DNA from: Reyranella sp.
Lineage (GTDB): Bacteria > Pseudomonadota > Alphaproteobacteria > Reyranellales > Reyranellaceae
Assembly: GCA_022844015.1 (NCBI GenBank)
Contig: JALHMO010000010.1
Location: forward strand, 1 to 64,000
Reading direction: 5' to 3'
Length of the DNA stretch: 64,000 bases
Positions 17,629-26,567 of the stretch are shown here, one piece after another. The stretch's first letter is position 1. Every line of letters starts with the position of its first letter. Below the pieces are notes generated by a model. The model searched no databases. It was not told the DNA's origin and worked only from the letters and a program-made list of their open reading frames with translations. The position numbers and the translations under genes are program-made.

Positions 17629-18237
17629 CTAACCGCAGACGATTCGTTCCTCGCGGCCGGCGAGCAGGCGGAAGAAGGCGTCCTGCGGCTTCTCCAGGAC
17701 GAACATCGCGCGGGCGTCGAGGCCGAGATTGAGGCCGCGCAGGACGGCGCCGCTGACGCCGTGGCCGACGATCACCGTGCGCACGCCGGCGGCGGCGACC
17801 TCGGCCAGCACGGCGGCGGAGCGGGCGTGCAGCTCGGCATGGGTCTCGCCGCCCGGCGGGCAATAGCCGTGCGGGTCGGCGCGCCAGTCGGCGAGCGCCG
17901 TCGGATGGCTGACCTCGATGTCCTTCCAGGCGAGACCCTCCCACGCGCCGTAGCTCAGCTCGACGAGACGCGGGTCGTCGCGCCATTGCCCGGGATCGAG
18001 ACCGATCTCGCGGCCGATGATGGCGGCGGTTTCGCGCGCCCGGCCGAGCGGGCTGCGCAGGAATACGGTCGGTCCCGTGGTGCCCGCCAGCTCGCGCGCG
18101 AGGGTTCGCCCCATTGCCTCCGCCTGCAGGCGTCCACGCTCCGTCAAATTGGAATCGCGCAGTCCCTGCATGCGCCGTTCGGTGTTCCAGGCGGTCTCGC
18201 CGTGCCGCAGCACGTAGAGCGGGATGGAGAGGGTCAT
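17629..18237 (-). CDS. Histidine phosphatase family protein
   Basis: A 202-residue phosphoglycerate-mutase-like enzyme with the phosphohistidine motif VLRHGETAWN (residues 9-18), the second-His motif VIVGHGVSG near 158, and SPLGRARETA, the third conserved block. It is a small cytosolic phosphatase of the cobC/gpmB type; the substrate cannot be told. The ATG overlaps the rsmD stop (ATGA), so the gene order rluB-rsmD-phosphatase reads as an operon on the minus strand. Confidence 0.9.
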   Translation of the reverse strand: MTLSIPLYVLRHGETAWNTERRMQGLRDSNLTERGRLQAEAMGRTLARELAGTTGPTVFLRSPLGRARETAAIIGREIGLDPGQWRDDPRLVELSYGAWEGLAWKDIEVSHPTALADWRADPHGYCPPGGETHAELHARSAAVLAEVAAAGVRTVIVGHGVSGAVLRGLNLGLDARAMFVLEKPQDAFFRLLAGREERIVCG

Positions 18238-18803
18238 CGGGTCTTTCGCAGGATCACGATCTTCGCCGCACCGTAGCGGCGTTCGTCGATCGCCTCGAAG
18301 CCCGGCGGCGCCTCGATGTCCTCGTTGTGCGCCAGCTCGATGGTGGCAATGGCCTCGGGAGCGAGCCAGCCGGCGGCGTCGAGGGCGGCAAGCGCCGGCG
18401 CGGCCTGGCCCGAGCGATAGGGCGGGTCGAGGAAGACGAGGTCGCAGGCGGCCTGCGCCGGCGGCGGGCGCGTGGCATCGCCGCGCACGACCCGGGCCGC
18501 TCCGATCTCGCCGAGCTTGCGCAGGTTCTCGCCGATCGAGCGGATGGCGTCGGCGTCCTTGTCGAGAAAGGTGGCGTGCGCGGCGCCGCGCGACAGCGCC
18601 TCGATGCCGAGCGCGCCGGAGCCTGCGAAGGCGTCGAGCACGCGGGCCTCGATCAGGGGCGAGGTGCCGTCGTCGCGCCAGCTGGCGTGCATCAGGATGT
18701 TAAACAGCGATTCGCGCGCGCGGCTCGCGGTCGGGCGCACGCTCTGCCCTTCGGGCGCCGCCAGGGCCCTGCCGCGATGCCTGCCGCCGATCACGCGCAG
18801 CAT
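18234..18803 (-). CDS. rsmD: 16S rRNA (guanine(966)-N(2))-methyltransferase
   Basis: The 189-residue SAM-dependent rRNA methyltransferase starts MLRVIGGRHRGRALAAPEG, typical RsmD. It has RPTASRARESLFNIL, the SAM site VLDAFAGSGALGIEALSRGA, and the catalytic DLVFLDPPY near residue 125. It modifies G966 of the small-subunit rRNA. Its start directly abuts the end of the rluB-like gene, and its stop overlaps the phosphatase start. The rluB-rsmD arrangement is a known alphaproteobacterial cluster. Confidence 0.94.
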   Translation of the reverse strand: MLRVIGGRHRGRALAAPEGQSVRPTASRARESLFNILMHASWRDDGTSPLIEARVLDAFAGSGALGIEALSRGAAHATFLDKDADAIRSIGENLRKLGEIGAARVVRGDATRPPPAQAACDLVFLDPPYRSGQAAPALAALDAAGWLAPEAIATIELAHNEDIEAPPGFEAIDERRYGAAKIVILRKTR

Positions 18804-19594
18804 CACGCCCGCCGCTTCTTCGCCTTGGCCACGGAATTGGCCTTCGGCCTGGCCCAGCCCTGCTTGCGCCGCGGCGGCTCGAGGCCCAGCAGGTTGTCGA
18901 GCGCCTGGGGTGGCACCTCCTCGACCTGCTCGCGCTCGAGCTCGCCCAGGTAGAACGGCCCGAAGGCGACGCGGATCAGCCGCATCACCGGCAGGTCGAG
19001 ATGGGTGAGCACGCGGCGCACCTCGCGGTTCTTGCCCTCGGTGAGCGCGATCTCGAGCCACGCATTGGTGCGCTGCTGGCGCTCGAGGTGAGCCTGGATG
19101 GCGCCGTAGCGCACGCCCTCGAGGGTGATGCCGTTGGCCAGCCCGGCGAGCCGCGCCGGATCGACCGTGCCGTGCACGCGCGCCCGATAGCGCCGGATCC
19201 AGCCATTGGCTGGCAGCTCGAGCCGGCGCGCCAGGCCGCCATCGTTGGTCAGCAGCAGCAGGCCCTCCGACATGAAATCGAGACGGCCGACCGTGACCAC
19301 CCGCGGCAGGGTCTTGGGCAGCGAGTCGAAAATGGTGCGCCGGCCCTCGGGATCGCGCGCCGTCACCAGCTCTTCGGGCGGCTTGTGGTAGCGCCACAGC
19401 CGGGCCCGATCGGCGTCGGGCAGCTTCTTGCCGTCGACCTCGATCACGTTCTTGTCGGTGACCGTGAAGGCCGGCGTCTCCAGCACCTTGCCGTCGACCT
19501 TGACGCGGCCGGCAGCGATCCAGCGTTCGGCGTCGCGTCGCGAGCACAGGCCGGCGCGCGCCAGGCGCTTGGCGATTCGTTCCGGTTCGCTCAC
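18803..19594 (-). CDS. rRNA pseudouridine synthase, RsuA/RluB family
   Basis: The 263-residue protein has an N-terminal S4 RNA-binding domain (ERIAKRLARAGLCSRRDAERW) and an RsuA/RluB catalytic domain with the conserved Asp in VGRLDFMSEGLLLLTNDG near residue 105. GKNREVRRVL follows, the uridine-contacting loop. The basic tail (PRRKQGWARPKANSVAKAKKRRA) probably aids RNA binding. The GTG start at 19594 sits in the GTGA overlap with the amidotransferase stop. It most likely makes the 23S rRNA pseudouridine of RluB. Confidence 0.9.
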   Translation of the reverse strand: MSEPERIAKRLARAGLCSRRDAERWIAAGRVKVDGKVLETPAFTVTDKNVIEVDGKKLPDADRARLWRYHKPPEELVTARDPEGRRTIFDSLPKTLPRVVTVGRLDFMSEGLLLLTNDGGLARRLELPANGWIRRYRARVHGTVDPARLAGLANGITLEGVRYGAIQAHLERQQRTNAWLEIALTEGKNREVRRVLTHLDLPVMRLIRVAFGPFYLGELEREQVEEVPPQALDNLLGLEPPRRKQGWARPKANSVAKAKKRRA

Positions 19595-20307
19595 GTCGCC
19601 GCGGCCGCCCCCAGGAAGGCGCGGAACAGCCTTGCGTCGCCCTCCGATATCAGGAACTCGGGATGCCACTGCACGCCGATGCAGAAGCGGTAGCGCGGCG
19701 CCTCGATGCCCTCGATCACGCCGTCCGGTGCGGTGGCGTTGACCACGATGCCGGCGGGCGAGTCGGCGGCCGCCTGGTGATGGGCGCTGTTCACCGAAAG
19801 CTCGTCGGCGCCGACGATGCCGTGCAGCTGCGTGCCGCGCGCCACCGTCACGACGTGGCCCGGCTCGTTGCGCGGGTTGGGCTGCTCGTGCGCCAGCGCA
19901 TCGGCCACGGCGTCGGGGATGTGCTGGATCAGCTTGCCGCCCAGCACGACATGCAGCAGCTGCTGGCCGCCGCAGATGCCCAGTACCGGCATGTCGCGGT
20001 CGAGCGCGCCCCTGGTGACGGCGAGCTCGAAGGCGGTGCGGCGATCCTTGGTGACCACGGTGGCGTGGGCCGGCCCGCCGCCGTAGTGGGACGGGTCGAC
20101 GTCGAAGGCGCCGCCGGTCACCACCAGGGCGTCGATGCGCTCGAGATAGTCGCCGACGCGGTCGGGCTCGTGCGGCAGCGCGACCGCCAGGCCGCCCGCC
20201 GCGTCGATCGCGTCGAGATAGTTCTGGCGCAGCGCATACCAGGGAAATTTCGAGTAGCCCCCCGGCTTTTCCGCATCCAGGGTGACTCCGATGAGGGGAC
20301 GAGGCAT
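19591..20307 (-). CDS. Gamma-glutamyl-gamma-aminobutyrate hydrolase family (peptidase C26)
   Basis: The 238-residue class I glutamine-amidotransferase fold has the nucleophile elbow LGICGGQQLLHV (Cys near 111) and the His-Glu pair in QWHPEF (near 217-221). It begins MPRPLIGVTLDAEKPGGYSKFPWYALR, typical of PuuD-like enzymes that hydrolyse gamma-glutamyl amides in polyamine catabolism. A longer start at 20343 is rejected as it enters repeat DNA. The stop overlaps the rluB-like start by four bases. Confidence 0.85.
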   Translation of the reverse strand: MPRPLIGVTLDAEKPGGYSKFPWYALRQNYLDAIDAAGGLAVALPHEPDRVGDYLERIDALVVTGGAFDVDPSHYGGGPAHATVVTKDRRTAFELAVTRGALDRDMPVLGICGGQQLLHVVLGGKLIQHIPDAVADALAHEQPNPRNEPGHVVTVARGTQLHGIVGADELSVNSAHHQAAADSPAGIVVNATAPDGVIEGIEAPRYRFCIGVQWHPEFLISEGDARLFRAFLGAAAAT

Positions 20308-20332
20308 GTCCTCAGGATACGCGCCGGCGGGC

Positions 20333-20569
20333 TCGCGCGCCACTCATGGTCTTCCGGACCGCGAGCGTCCCGCTCGCTCATGGCCGGGAGCGCGCCACTC
20401 CGTGGCGCTCATAGAGACAGAAGACATGCCGATTGCGGATCGGAAGAAGAGCATGAGTGCCACGGAGTGGCGCGCTCCCGGCGCATGAGCGCGGGTGAGA
20501 CGCCCGCGGTCCAGGAAGAGCTGATGAAACATGAGCGAGCGGGACGCTCGCGGTCCGGAAGATCATGAG
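20333..20569. repeat. Composite repeat: D outer arms around a C unit
   Basis: Arms CTTCCGGACCGCGAGCGTCC (20352-20371) through CGCTCATG and their reverse complement (20530-20564) form the outside. Inside lies a C unit GGGAGCGCGCCACTCCGTGGC (20387-20407) inverted at about 20459-20479. A second partial D arm (AGACGCCCGCGGTCC) sits at 20499-20513. It fills the 255-nt gap between two minus-strand genes and overlaps the stop of the acyl-CoA dehydrogenase. Confidence 0.8.
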
Positions 20570-21825
20570 CTCGACACGATGTTCCGCGGCACGTCGCGGA
20601 ACGGCTTGTCGGTGTCGACGCTGATCTCCTTGGGCATCTTCAGCACGCGCTCGGAGATGATGTTGCGCTGGATCTCGTCGGTGCCGCCGGCGATCGAGGT
20701 GGCGGGGACGGAAACCAGGATCTCGGCGATGACCCCGCCCATCGGGCTGTCCTTGCCGCGCAGCAGGGCGTCGGCGCCGGTGATGTAGGTGTGCACGCGC
20801 GCCGCCTGGCGGGCGACGTTGCTCGACACCAGCTTGCCGAGCGAGCCCTCGGGGCCCTGCGGCCGGCCCTGCTCCTGGGCGGCGCGGGCGCGGCGGGCGG
20901 TCCATTCGGCCGTCTTCGACATGATGAGCAGCCTGGCGATCTCCTGGCGCATGATGGGATCGTCGATCTTGCCGGTCTCCCTGGCGCGTTCGAGCACGAG
21001 GTCGACGCGGCCGGCGCGCTGCGGATACCATTTGTAGGGCTCCATGGTCGTGGCGACCTCGGCCCGTTCCTCCTCGTAGATGCGGCCCTTGCGGTCCGAG
21101 CCGGTCGCCCAGCTGCGCAGGCCGTCGGCGCCGCGGCGCTCGTGCATCAACGTCGTGGTCGCCACCGTCCAGCCATCGCCGACGTCGCAGATCATCATCT
21201 CGGGCTCGACGATGGCGTCGGTGAAGAACACCTGGTTGAACGAGGCGTGGCCGTTCATCTGCTTCAGCGGGTGGACCTGCACGCCGGGCTGCTTCATGTC
21301 GAGGACGAAGTAGGCGAGGCCCTTGTGCTTGGCGACGTCCCAGTTGGCGCGCGCCAAGAGCAAGCCCCAGTGCGCCTTGTGGGCGCTGGTGGTCCACACC
21401 TTCTGGCCGTTGATCACCCACTGGTTGCCGCGTCGGTCGGCGCGCGTCACGGCACCCGCCATGTCCGAGCCGCTACCCGGCTCGGAGAACAGCTGGCACC
21501 AGGTGTCCTCGCCGGTCAGAATCCGGCGCAGGAACTTCTCCTTATGGAGATCGGTGCCGTGCGCCAGGATGGTGGCGGCCGCCAGGGTGCGGATGCCGGC
21601 CTTGGCGACGCCGACCGCGCCCACGCGCGCGAACTCCTCGTCGACCACGGCATTCATCGCCACCGGCAGGTCGCGGCCGTACCATTGCCTGGGCCAGTGC
21701 GGCGCGCCCCACCCCGATTCGATCAGCCTGGTGCGCCATTCGATCAGGCCGTATTCGGGATTCCAGTTGGCCTCCAGCCAGGCTCGGACCTCGGCGCGGA
21801 CTGTGGCTTCGTCGTGCTCGCTCAT
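20563..21825 (-). CDS. Acyl-CoA dehydrogenase family protein
   Basis: The 420-residue FAD enzyme catalyses alpha,beta-dehydrogenation of an acyl-CoA thioester. It has WCQLFSEPGSGSDMAG (FAD/substrate-binding loop), GQKVWTTSAHKAHWGLLLAR, and near the C terminus ATSIAGGTDEIQRNIISERVL, the classic C-terminal motif. It is the second gene of a two-gene operon, 11 nt after the other dehydrogenase, an arrangement found for heteromeric dehydrogenases acting on steroid or bulky side chains. Substrate unknown. Confidence 0.9.
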   Translation of the reverse strand: MSEHDEATVRAEVRAWLEANWNPEYGLIEWRTRLIESGWGAPHWPRQWYGRDLPVAMNAVVDEEFARVGAVGVAKAGIRTLAAATILAHGTDLHKEKFLRRILTGEDTWCQLFSEPGSGSDMAGAVTRADRRGNQWVINGQKVWTTSAHKAHWGLLLARANWDVAKHKGLAYFVLDMKQPGVQVHPLKQMNGHASFNQVFFTDAIVEPEMMICDVGDGWTVATTTLMHERRGADGLRSWATGSDRKGRIYEEERAEVATTMEPYKWYPQRAGRVDLVLERARETGKIDDPIMRQEIARLLIMSKTAEWTARRARAAQEQGRPQGPEGSLGKLVSSNVARQAARVHTYITGADALLRGKDSPMGGVIAEILVSVPATSIAGGTDEIQRNIISERVLKMPKEISVDTDKPFRDVPRNIVSSS

Positions 21826-21836
21826 GATCCCGCTCC

Positions 21837-22964
21837 TCAGTGCTTCCAGTGCCGCATCATCTGCTCGCGATGCCAGTTGGCGTCGCCGAACAGGATCTCC
21901 GAGCTCTTGGCGCGCTTGAACCAGAGATGCGTGTCGTTGTCCCAGGTGAAGCCGATGCCGCCATGCATCTGCACCGCATGGATCGCGGTCTGCAGGTAGG
22001 CCTCCGACGCCGCGGCCTTGGCGAGCGCCGCCAGCGCCGGCAGGTCGTCGTCACCCTCGTCGAGCGCCGCCGCGGCGTAGTAGGCCGCCGACTTCGCCAT
22101 CTCGACATCGACCAGCATGTCGGCCGCCTTGTGCTTGGTGACCTGGAACGAGGCGATCGAGCGGCCGAACTGCATGCGCATCTTGGTGTAGTCGAGCGCG
22201 TCCTGGCGCAGCCGGTCGGCGCCGCCCACCATCTCGTTGGCGAGACAGATGACGGCCTGCTGCATCGTCCGGTCGAACGCGGCAGCAGCCTTGCCGGGCT
22301 CGCCGAGCGGCGACGCCTCGACCGAGGCGAACTGCAGTCGGGCGAGCTTGCGCGTCTCGTCCATTGTGTCGAGCCGGCGACGGTCGAGGCCGGCCGCATC
22401 GCCGGCGACCGTGAAGAAGGCAAGGCCGCTGTCGCCCCTGGTGCCGGCAAGGCGGGCCAGCACGACGATCAGGTCGGCGGTGTGGCCGTCGAGCACGAAG
22501 CTCTTGGTGCCGACCAGCCGCCAGACGCCACCCGACTGGGTCGCAGTCATGGCGATGCCCGCGGCGTCGTTGCGGCCGTTGTCCTCGGTCACGGCCAGCG
22601 TCGCGGTCCTGCTGCCGTCGGCGAGGGCTGGCAGCAGGGCGCGCTTCTGCTCCTCGCTGCCGGCATTCTGGATCGCCATGGCCGCCAGCGCCGTCGACAG
22701 GAAAGGGGCGCAGAGCAGGCTGCGGCCCATCTCCTCGAGCACGATGCCGAGCTCGCCGAAGCCGAAGCCCTGGCCGCCATATTCCTCGGGGATCTGGATC
22801 GCCGTCAGGCCGAGCTCGCTGTTGAGCCGTTGCCACCCGTCGCGCTCCCAGCCCGCCTCGGTGGCCATGAGGCGGCGCACCTCCTTGGTGGGCGAGCGGG
22901 CTTCCAGCGCGCGGCGCAGGCCGGCACGGAACTCCTCCTGCTCGGGCGTGAAGCTGAATCGCAT
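21837..22964 (-). CDS. Acyl-CoA dehydrogenase family protein (paired subunit)
   Basis: A 375-residue acyl-CoA dehydrogenase starting MRFSFTPEQEEFRAGLRRALE, with IPEEYGGQGFGFGELGIVLEEMG and the C-terminal QMHGGIGFTWDNDTHLWFKRAK. The start is set by GGGAGGAG 9 nt upstream. It lacks the intact GGTxEIQR end of its neighbour, whereas the neighbour keeps it. Complementary active-site halves in alpha2beta2 FadE-type enzymes are known, so these two may form one heteromeric enzyme (inference). Its 5' end is divergent from tadA with ~42 nt between. Confidence 0.88.
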   Translation of the reverse strand: MRFSFTPEQEEFRAGLRRALEARSPTKEVRRLMATEAGWERDGWQRLNSELGLTAIQIPEEYGGQGFGFGELGIVLEEMGRSLLCAPFLSTALAAMAIQNAGSEEQKRALLPALADGSRTATLAVTEDNGRNDAAGIAMTATQSGGVWRLVGTKSFVLDGHTADLIVVLARLAGTRGDSGLAFFTVAGDAAGLDRRRLDTMDETRKLARLQFASVEASPLGEPGKAAAAFDRTMQQAVICLANEMVGGADRLRQDALDYTKMRMQFGRSIASFQVTKHKAADMLVDVEMAKSAAYYAAAALDEGDDDLPALAALAKAAASEAYLQTAIHAVQMHGGIGFTWDNDTHLWFKRAKSSEILFGDANWHREQMMRHWKH

Positions 22965-23006
22965 GGCATACTCCTCCCGACTTCTCTTGGCGCCATTCTC
23001 ATCCTT

Positions 23007-23465
23007 ATGCCCGGCCCGACAAGACCATCGCCCATGGAACGTGCGCTCGCCGCGGCGCGTGCAGCCGCTGTGCGGGGGGAAGTCCCGGTCGGCGCGGTGA
23101 TCGTCGGCCCCGGCGGCACCGTCCTCGCCGAAGCCGGCAATCGCACGGAGGAGGATCGCGACCCTACTGCCCATGCCGAGATGCTGGCGATCCGCCGGGC
23201 GGCGGCAGCGCTCGGCGCGCCGCGCCTGGTCGGTTGCGACCTCTACGTCACGCTCGAGCCCTGCCCGATGTGCGCCCAGGCGATCTCGTTCGCCCGCATC
23301 CGAAGGCTCTATTGGGGTGCACCCGATCCCAAGGGCGGCGGCGTCGAGCACGGGCCGCGCCTGTTCGACCAGCCGACCTGCCACCACAAGCCGGAGCTTT
23401 ATCCCGGCCTCGGCGAGCGCGAGGCGGCAGAGCTGCTGAGGGCGTTCTTCAGGGAGCGGCGGTGA
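23007..23465 (+). CDS. tadA: tRNA adenosine(34) deaminase
   Basis: Deaminates A34 of tRNA-Arg to inosine. The 152-residue protein (143 if the ATG at 23034 is used) has GEVPVGAVIV, the zinc/proton-shuttle HAEMLAI (His56, Glu58) and EPCPMCAQA (Cys87, Cys90). The C-terminal part has WGAPDPKGGGVEHGPRLF and LRAFFRERR. The product is essential in most bacteria. It is divergent from the acyl-CoA dehydrogenase pair and convergent with the zinc-ribbon gene. Confidence 0.93.
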   Translation: MPGPTRPSPMERALAAARAAAVRGEVPVGAVIVGPGGTVLAEAGNRTEEDRDPTAHAEMLAIRRAAAALGAPRLVGCDLYVTLEPCPMCAQAISFARIRRLYWGAPDPKGGGVEHGPRLFDQPTCHHKPELYPGLGEREAAELLRAFFRERR

Positions 23466-23480
23466 CTTGCGGCCCGGTCC

Positions 23481-24206
23481 CTACTCGCGATCCCGCGGCC
23501 CCAGATCGCGCTGAACCTCCGCCAGGGCCTGCGGCTCTATCAGCAGACCTTGCCGCTCGTAGCGTTTGCGGGTCCGGCTGAAGCGGACGACGACCGCAGA
23601 CTTGGCGCTCTTCGCCTTGACGCGGCGCGTCAGCAGCGCGTCGCCCGCCTGCAGGAACTCCAGATCGTCGAGGCCGGCACAGCGCAGGCACGCCGGTCCA
23701 GGCTGCTCCATGATCAGCATGCCGCCGCCATTGCCGCACCGATGGCAGGTCCAATCGTTGTTCAAGGGCAGGATCACGACCAGCTCGGGGGCCGTGCTCG
23801 CCTTTTCCGCCAGCGCTCGCGCTTCTTCTCCGAAAGGACCTTCGAGACCCAGTGTGTCCTGTAGAGTTTTCTCGATCGTCGGGTCGCCGCTCTGGCTGAA
23901 GCGCGAGGTCTGGCGTTGCGGCGTGAGCGCAGCGTACTGGGTCGCGCTGGGAAACAGTCCCTTCGCGGCAGCCCACGACCGGAAGGCCTTCATGGCCTCG
24001 GAGATGCGCGGCAGATTGCTCTGGACGACGCGCTCGAGGCACGGCACCCGCCCGAGCCGCCAGAGCTTCACCGCTCCCGGATCGAGCCAGCCCATGCGGA
24101 CGAGGACATCGATGGCGCTCACATGATTCTGGGCTGCCAGGGAGGCCTCGGCGGCCTCGGCGACGCGGTCGGCGATGGGACGGACGGCGGTTCTTCTCCG
24201 GCTCAT
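23481..24206 (-). CDS. Uncharacterised zinc-ribbon protein
   Basis: A 241-residue protein, not recognised as a named family. It has an N-terminal helical region (LAAQNHVSAIDVLVRMGWLDPGAV), a middle part, and a treble-cysteine zinc ribbon WTCHRCGNGGG...CLRCAGL (about residues 152-173). The conserved-looking end RYERQGLLIEPQALAEVQRDL is basic then amphipathic. The ribbon suggests nucleic-acid or protein contact. It lies 42 nt downstream of, and on the same strand as, the 2OG oxygenase-like gene, so the two may be co-transcribed. Confidence 0.7.
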   Translation of the reverse strand: MSRRRTAVRPIADRVAEAAEASLAAQNHVSAIDVLVRMGWLDPGAVKLWRLGRVPCLERVVQSNLPRISEAMKAFRSWAAAKGLFPSATQYAALTPQRQTSRFSQSGDPTIEKTLQDTLGLEGPFGEEARALAEKASTAPELVVILPLNNDWTCHRCGNGGGMLIMEQPGPACLRCAGLDDLEFLQAGDALLTRRVKAKSAKSAVVVRFSRTRKRYERQGLLIEPQALAEVQRDLGPRDRE

Positions 24207-24248
24207 CGCGACATGATGCGCCGGCCGGCTCCACGCGCAAGGCCGTCG

Positions 24249-26567
24249 TCATCCGGCGGCCAGCGCCGCCTCGTGCTCCAGGTCTGCCCGGCGCTGTGCC
24301 GCCCGCCGTTCGTAGCTCGCCCGGTTCTTGGTTGCGACGAGCGCGTGGGGACTGCCGTGCCGGTCGGTCGCCAGGTCGACGTCGCAGCGGCAGTTTCGGA
24401 CGTTCGCCTCGACATGGGTCCGGCGCGCCTGGGCGGCCTTCAGATGCCACTGCCGTCGCTTGGGATCGACCAGGAATGCTCCGAGCTCGCGGCAGTCGGG
24501 GCATTTGCACTTGATCGGGTCGTCGCGGGCCCAGTCTTGCGGTGCCTCCAGCTCGAGCGCGATGCGCTTGCGCAAATGGTCCTGGCACGCGTGGCGCAAC
24601 TTCTCGACGGCCGGCCACCCTCTGCACTCGGGCCGGCTGGCCAGGGCGACAGCGGCCGGCACCAGCACGGCGTCGAGCTTGTAGGTCTTGAGCCAGGCCA
24701 GCACGTGGTCGACCGCCCGGCGCGCAAGCCCGGGATCGATCAGGCTCGTCGCCGTGACGAGATCGTCGACCAGGTCTGCGGTCACGGGATCGGTACGGCG
24801 TTGGGCGAAGAGCCCGGCATCCTCGTCCTGCGCGCGCGGCAGAACGTCGATGAAGGTCGCGGCGATGCGGGCCATGTCGCCGAGCCGGCCTTCCGGCGCC
24901 ATCACGCGGCGCTTCAGCAGGTCGGCGCATGCTCCGGGGTGCGTCGGCGTGTTGTGCCGGACGATCTGGATCAGCACCTTGCGCGCGCGTTCCGGTGCCA
25001 ACAGCGCCGCGGCACGTATGATGGCCTCGTTGTCGGATGCCGCGTAGTCACCCTTTGCCGAGCGTGCCGCGAGAAAGGCATCGATGCGGGCGACGGCGCC
25101 GAGCCGCGCCAGCGCATCGAGCATCCGGCGCGCATTGGTATCGTCGTCGCTTCGCCACGAGGGCCACGTGCGCATCATGTGCCCGGCAAGCTCGTCGGCC
25201 TCCTGCCAGAGCGGCGAGTCGGTTGCCGAAGCGCCGCTCGCCCGCCAGCGGGCCGTCAGGTCCTCGAGATGCGGCAGCGTCACCGCGAGCCCGGCCTGGT
25301 TCAGCACGGCGAGCCGGCGGGCGCGTGGCCACAGCACCAGGCCGGCGCGAACGTAGGTGCGGTCGAACGAGGCGCCTTCGTTGCCGGTGGCTTCGTGAAA
25401 GTGCTGCTTGTCCGGCGTCAGATCCTCGAAGGCGTCGGGCGGGCAGAGCTCCTCCTCCGAGAAGGGGAGTTCGGCACGCTCCGGTGCGCTACCATCCGGC
25501 CGCCGCAGGTGCGACAGGGTCAGGTACCGGTCGATTACTTCCTCGACCTCGAATGCGTCATCGTCGTCGCCACCATCATCATCATCATCGTCCTCGTCAT
25601 CTCGGTCCCGGCCCCTGCCGCGCCAGCCTCCTCCGCCATAGTCGTCGGCATAGGTGGCGCTGCCGCTTTCCTCGATCGAGACCAGCGCCAGGTGAAGGTC
25701 GCACGCCGCTTCCGCGGCCGCGCCGGCGAGCACGGACGCGATCGCGGCATCGCGTCCCTTGAGCCGCTCGAACGACAGCTCGGCCGGCGTATAGGCATGC
25801 TCGAGCGGCAGGATCAGCTTGTCCGGCTGCTCGCCCGAGTCGGTCCATTGCCGCAACCGCTCCGTGATCCGTTTCTGCTCGGTTCGATGGTCGGGTGGCT
25901 TGGGCAATCGCTTCCGGTCGAGGAAGCGCAGGCTGTAGACCAGCACCACGCGGCTGCCTGTGACGATGGGGCGGACCTCGTGCACGCAGTCGGCATAGAA
26001 GGCCGCGAAGCCGATCTCCGACGGCTCTTCGGGGTGATGGTCGAAGACCACCTCGCGGTCGAGATGCCGGACCACCAGCTCGCCACCGCGATGGACCGAG
26101 GGCAGCACCAGCACCAGCGTCGCGAACATGCCGGGTACCTTCTCGGTATCGCGGTGGTGGACGAAGAAGGCGCCGGAATCGTAGACGAGGAGCTTGTAGA
26201 ATTCGGCCGCGACCGACCCGCTCACGCCGAGGCCGAGAGCGACATCGGCGACGAGCTCGTCGAGCGTCTTCTGCCAGCGACGGCCGCCGATCCGGACCCG
26301 GGCGGGGTCGATCTGCCACGTTCTGCGGACGTCGCGGTCGACGAGCGTTTCCTCGCCGCGCCCGTAGGGTGCGCTCTCGGCGATCGCGATCAGCTGCTCT
26401 ACCTGCGCCGGCAGCAACGGATAGGAGAGCCTGCCGACGCCTTCGACATCGATCGCCGGCATGACGATCTCCAGCTGGCCGCCGGCGCAGAAATCACCCG
26501 GCCGCTCGACCGTTCGAAGCAGGGTGAGGAGGGCGGTACCGACCGAGGGCATGGCGACTCCGGGCAT
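24249..26567 (-). CDS. Large 2-oxoglutarate/Fe(II) dioxygenase-like protein
   Basis: The 772-residue protein carries a prolyl-4-hydroxylase-like 2OG-Fe(II) domain at about 60-215. Iron ligands are His138 and Asp140 (VHHRDTEK) and His196 (CVHEVRP), and the 2-oxoglutarate arginine is near 206 (GSRVVLVYS). An acidic Asp-rich linker at about 315-335 follows. The ~400-residue remainder is helical, ending with a CKCPDC element and a coiled basic tail. A second ATG at 26552 has GGAG 5 nt upstream and may be the real start. It could be a protein or nucleotide hydroxylase. Confidence 0.72.
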   Translation of the reverse strand: MPGVAMPSVGTALLTLLRTVERPGDFCAGGQLEIVMPAIDVEGVGRLSYPLLPAQVEQLIAIAESAPYGRGEETLVDRDVRRTWQIDPARVRIGGRRWQKTLDELVADVALGLGVSGSVAAEFYKLLVYDSGAFFVHHRDTEKVPGMFATLVLVLPSVHRGGELVVRHLDREVVFDHHPEEPSEIGFAAFYADCVHEVRPIVTGSRVVLVYSLRFLDRKRLPKPPDHRTEQKRITERLRQWTDSGEQPDKLILPLEHAYTPAELSFERLKGRDAAIASVLAGAAAEAACDLHLALVSIEESGSATYADDYGGGGWRGRGRDRDDEDDDDDDGGDDDDAFEVEEVIDRYLTLSHLRRPDGSAPERAELPFSEEELCPPDAFEDLTPDKQHFHEATGNEGASFDRTYVRAGLVLWPRARRLAVLNQAGLAVTLPHLEDLTARWRASGASATDSPLWQEADELAGHMMRTWPSWRSDDDTNARRMLDALARLGAVARIDAFLAARSAKGDYAASDNEAIIRAAALLAPERARKVLIQIVRHNTPTHPGACADLLKRRVMAPEGRLGDMARIAATFIDVLPRAQDEDAGLFAQRRTDPVTADLVDDLVTATSLIDPGLARRAVDHVLAWLKTYKLDAVLVPAAVALASRPECRGWPAVEKLRHACQDHLRKRIALELEAPQDWARDDPIKCKCPDCRELGAFLVDPKRRQWHLKAAQARRTHVEANVRNCRCDVDLATDRHGSPHALVATKNRASYERRAAQRRADLEHEAALAAG

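Noticed and set aside
25560-25610. Microsatellite-like GAT/CAT tract as a regulatory repeat
   Set aside because: It lies within the oxygenase gene and simply encodes its acidic linker.
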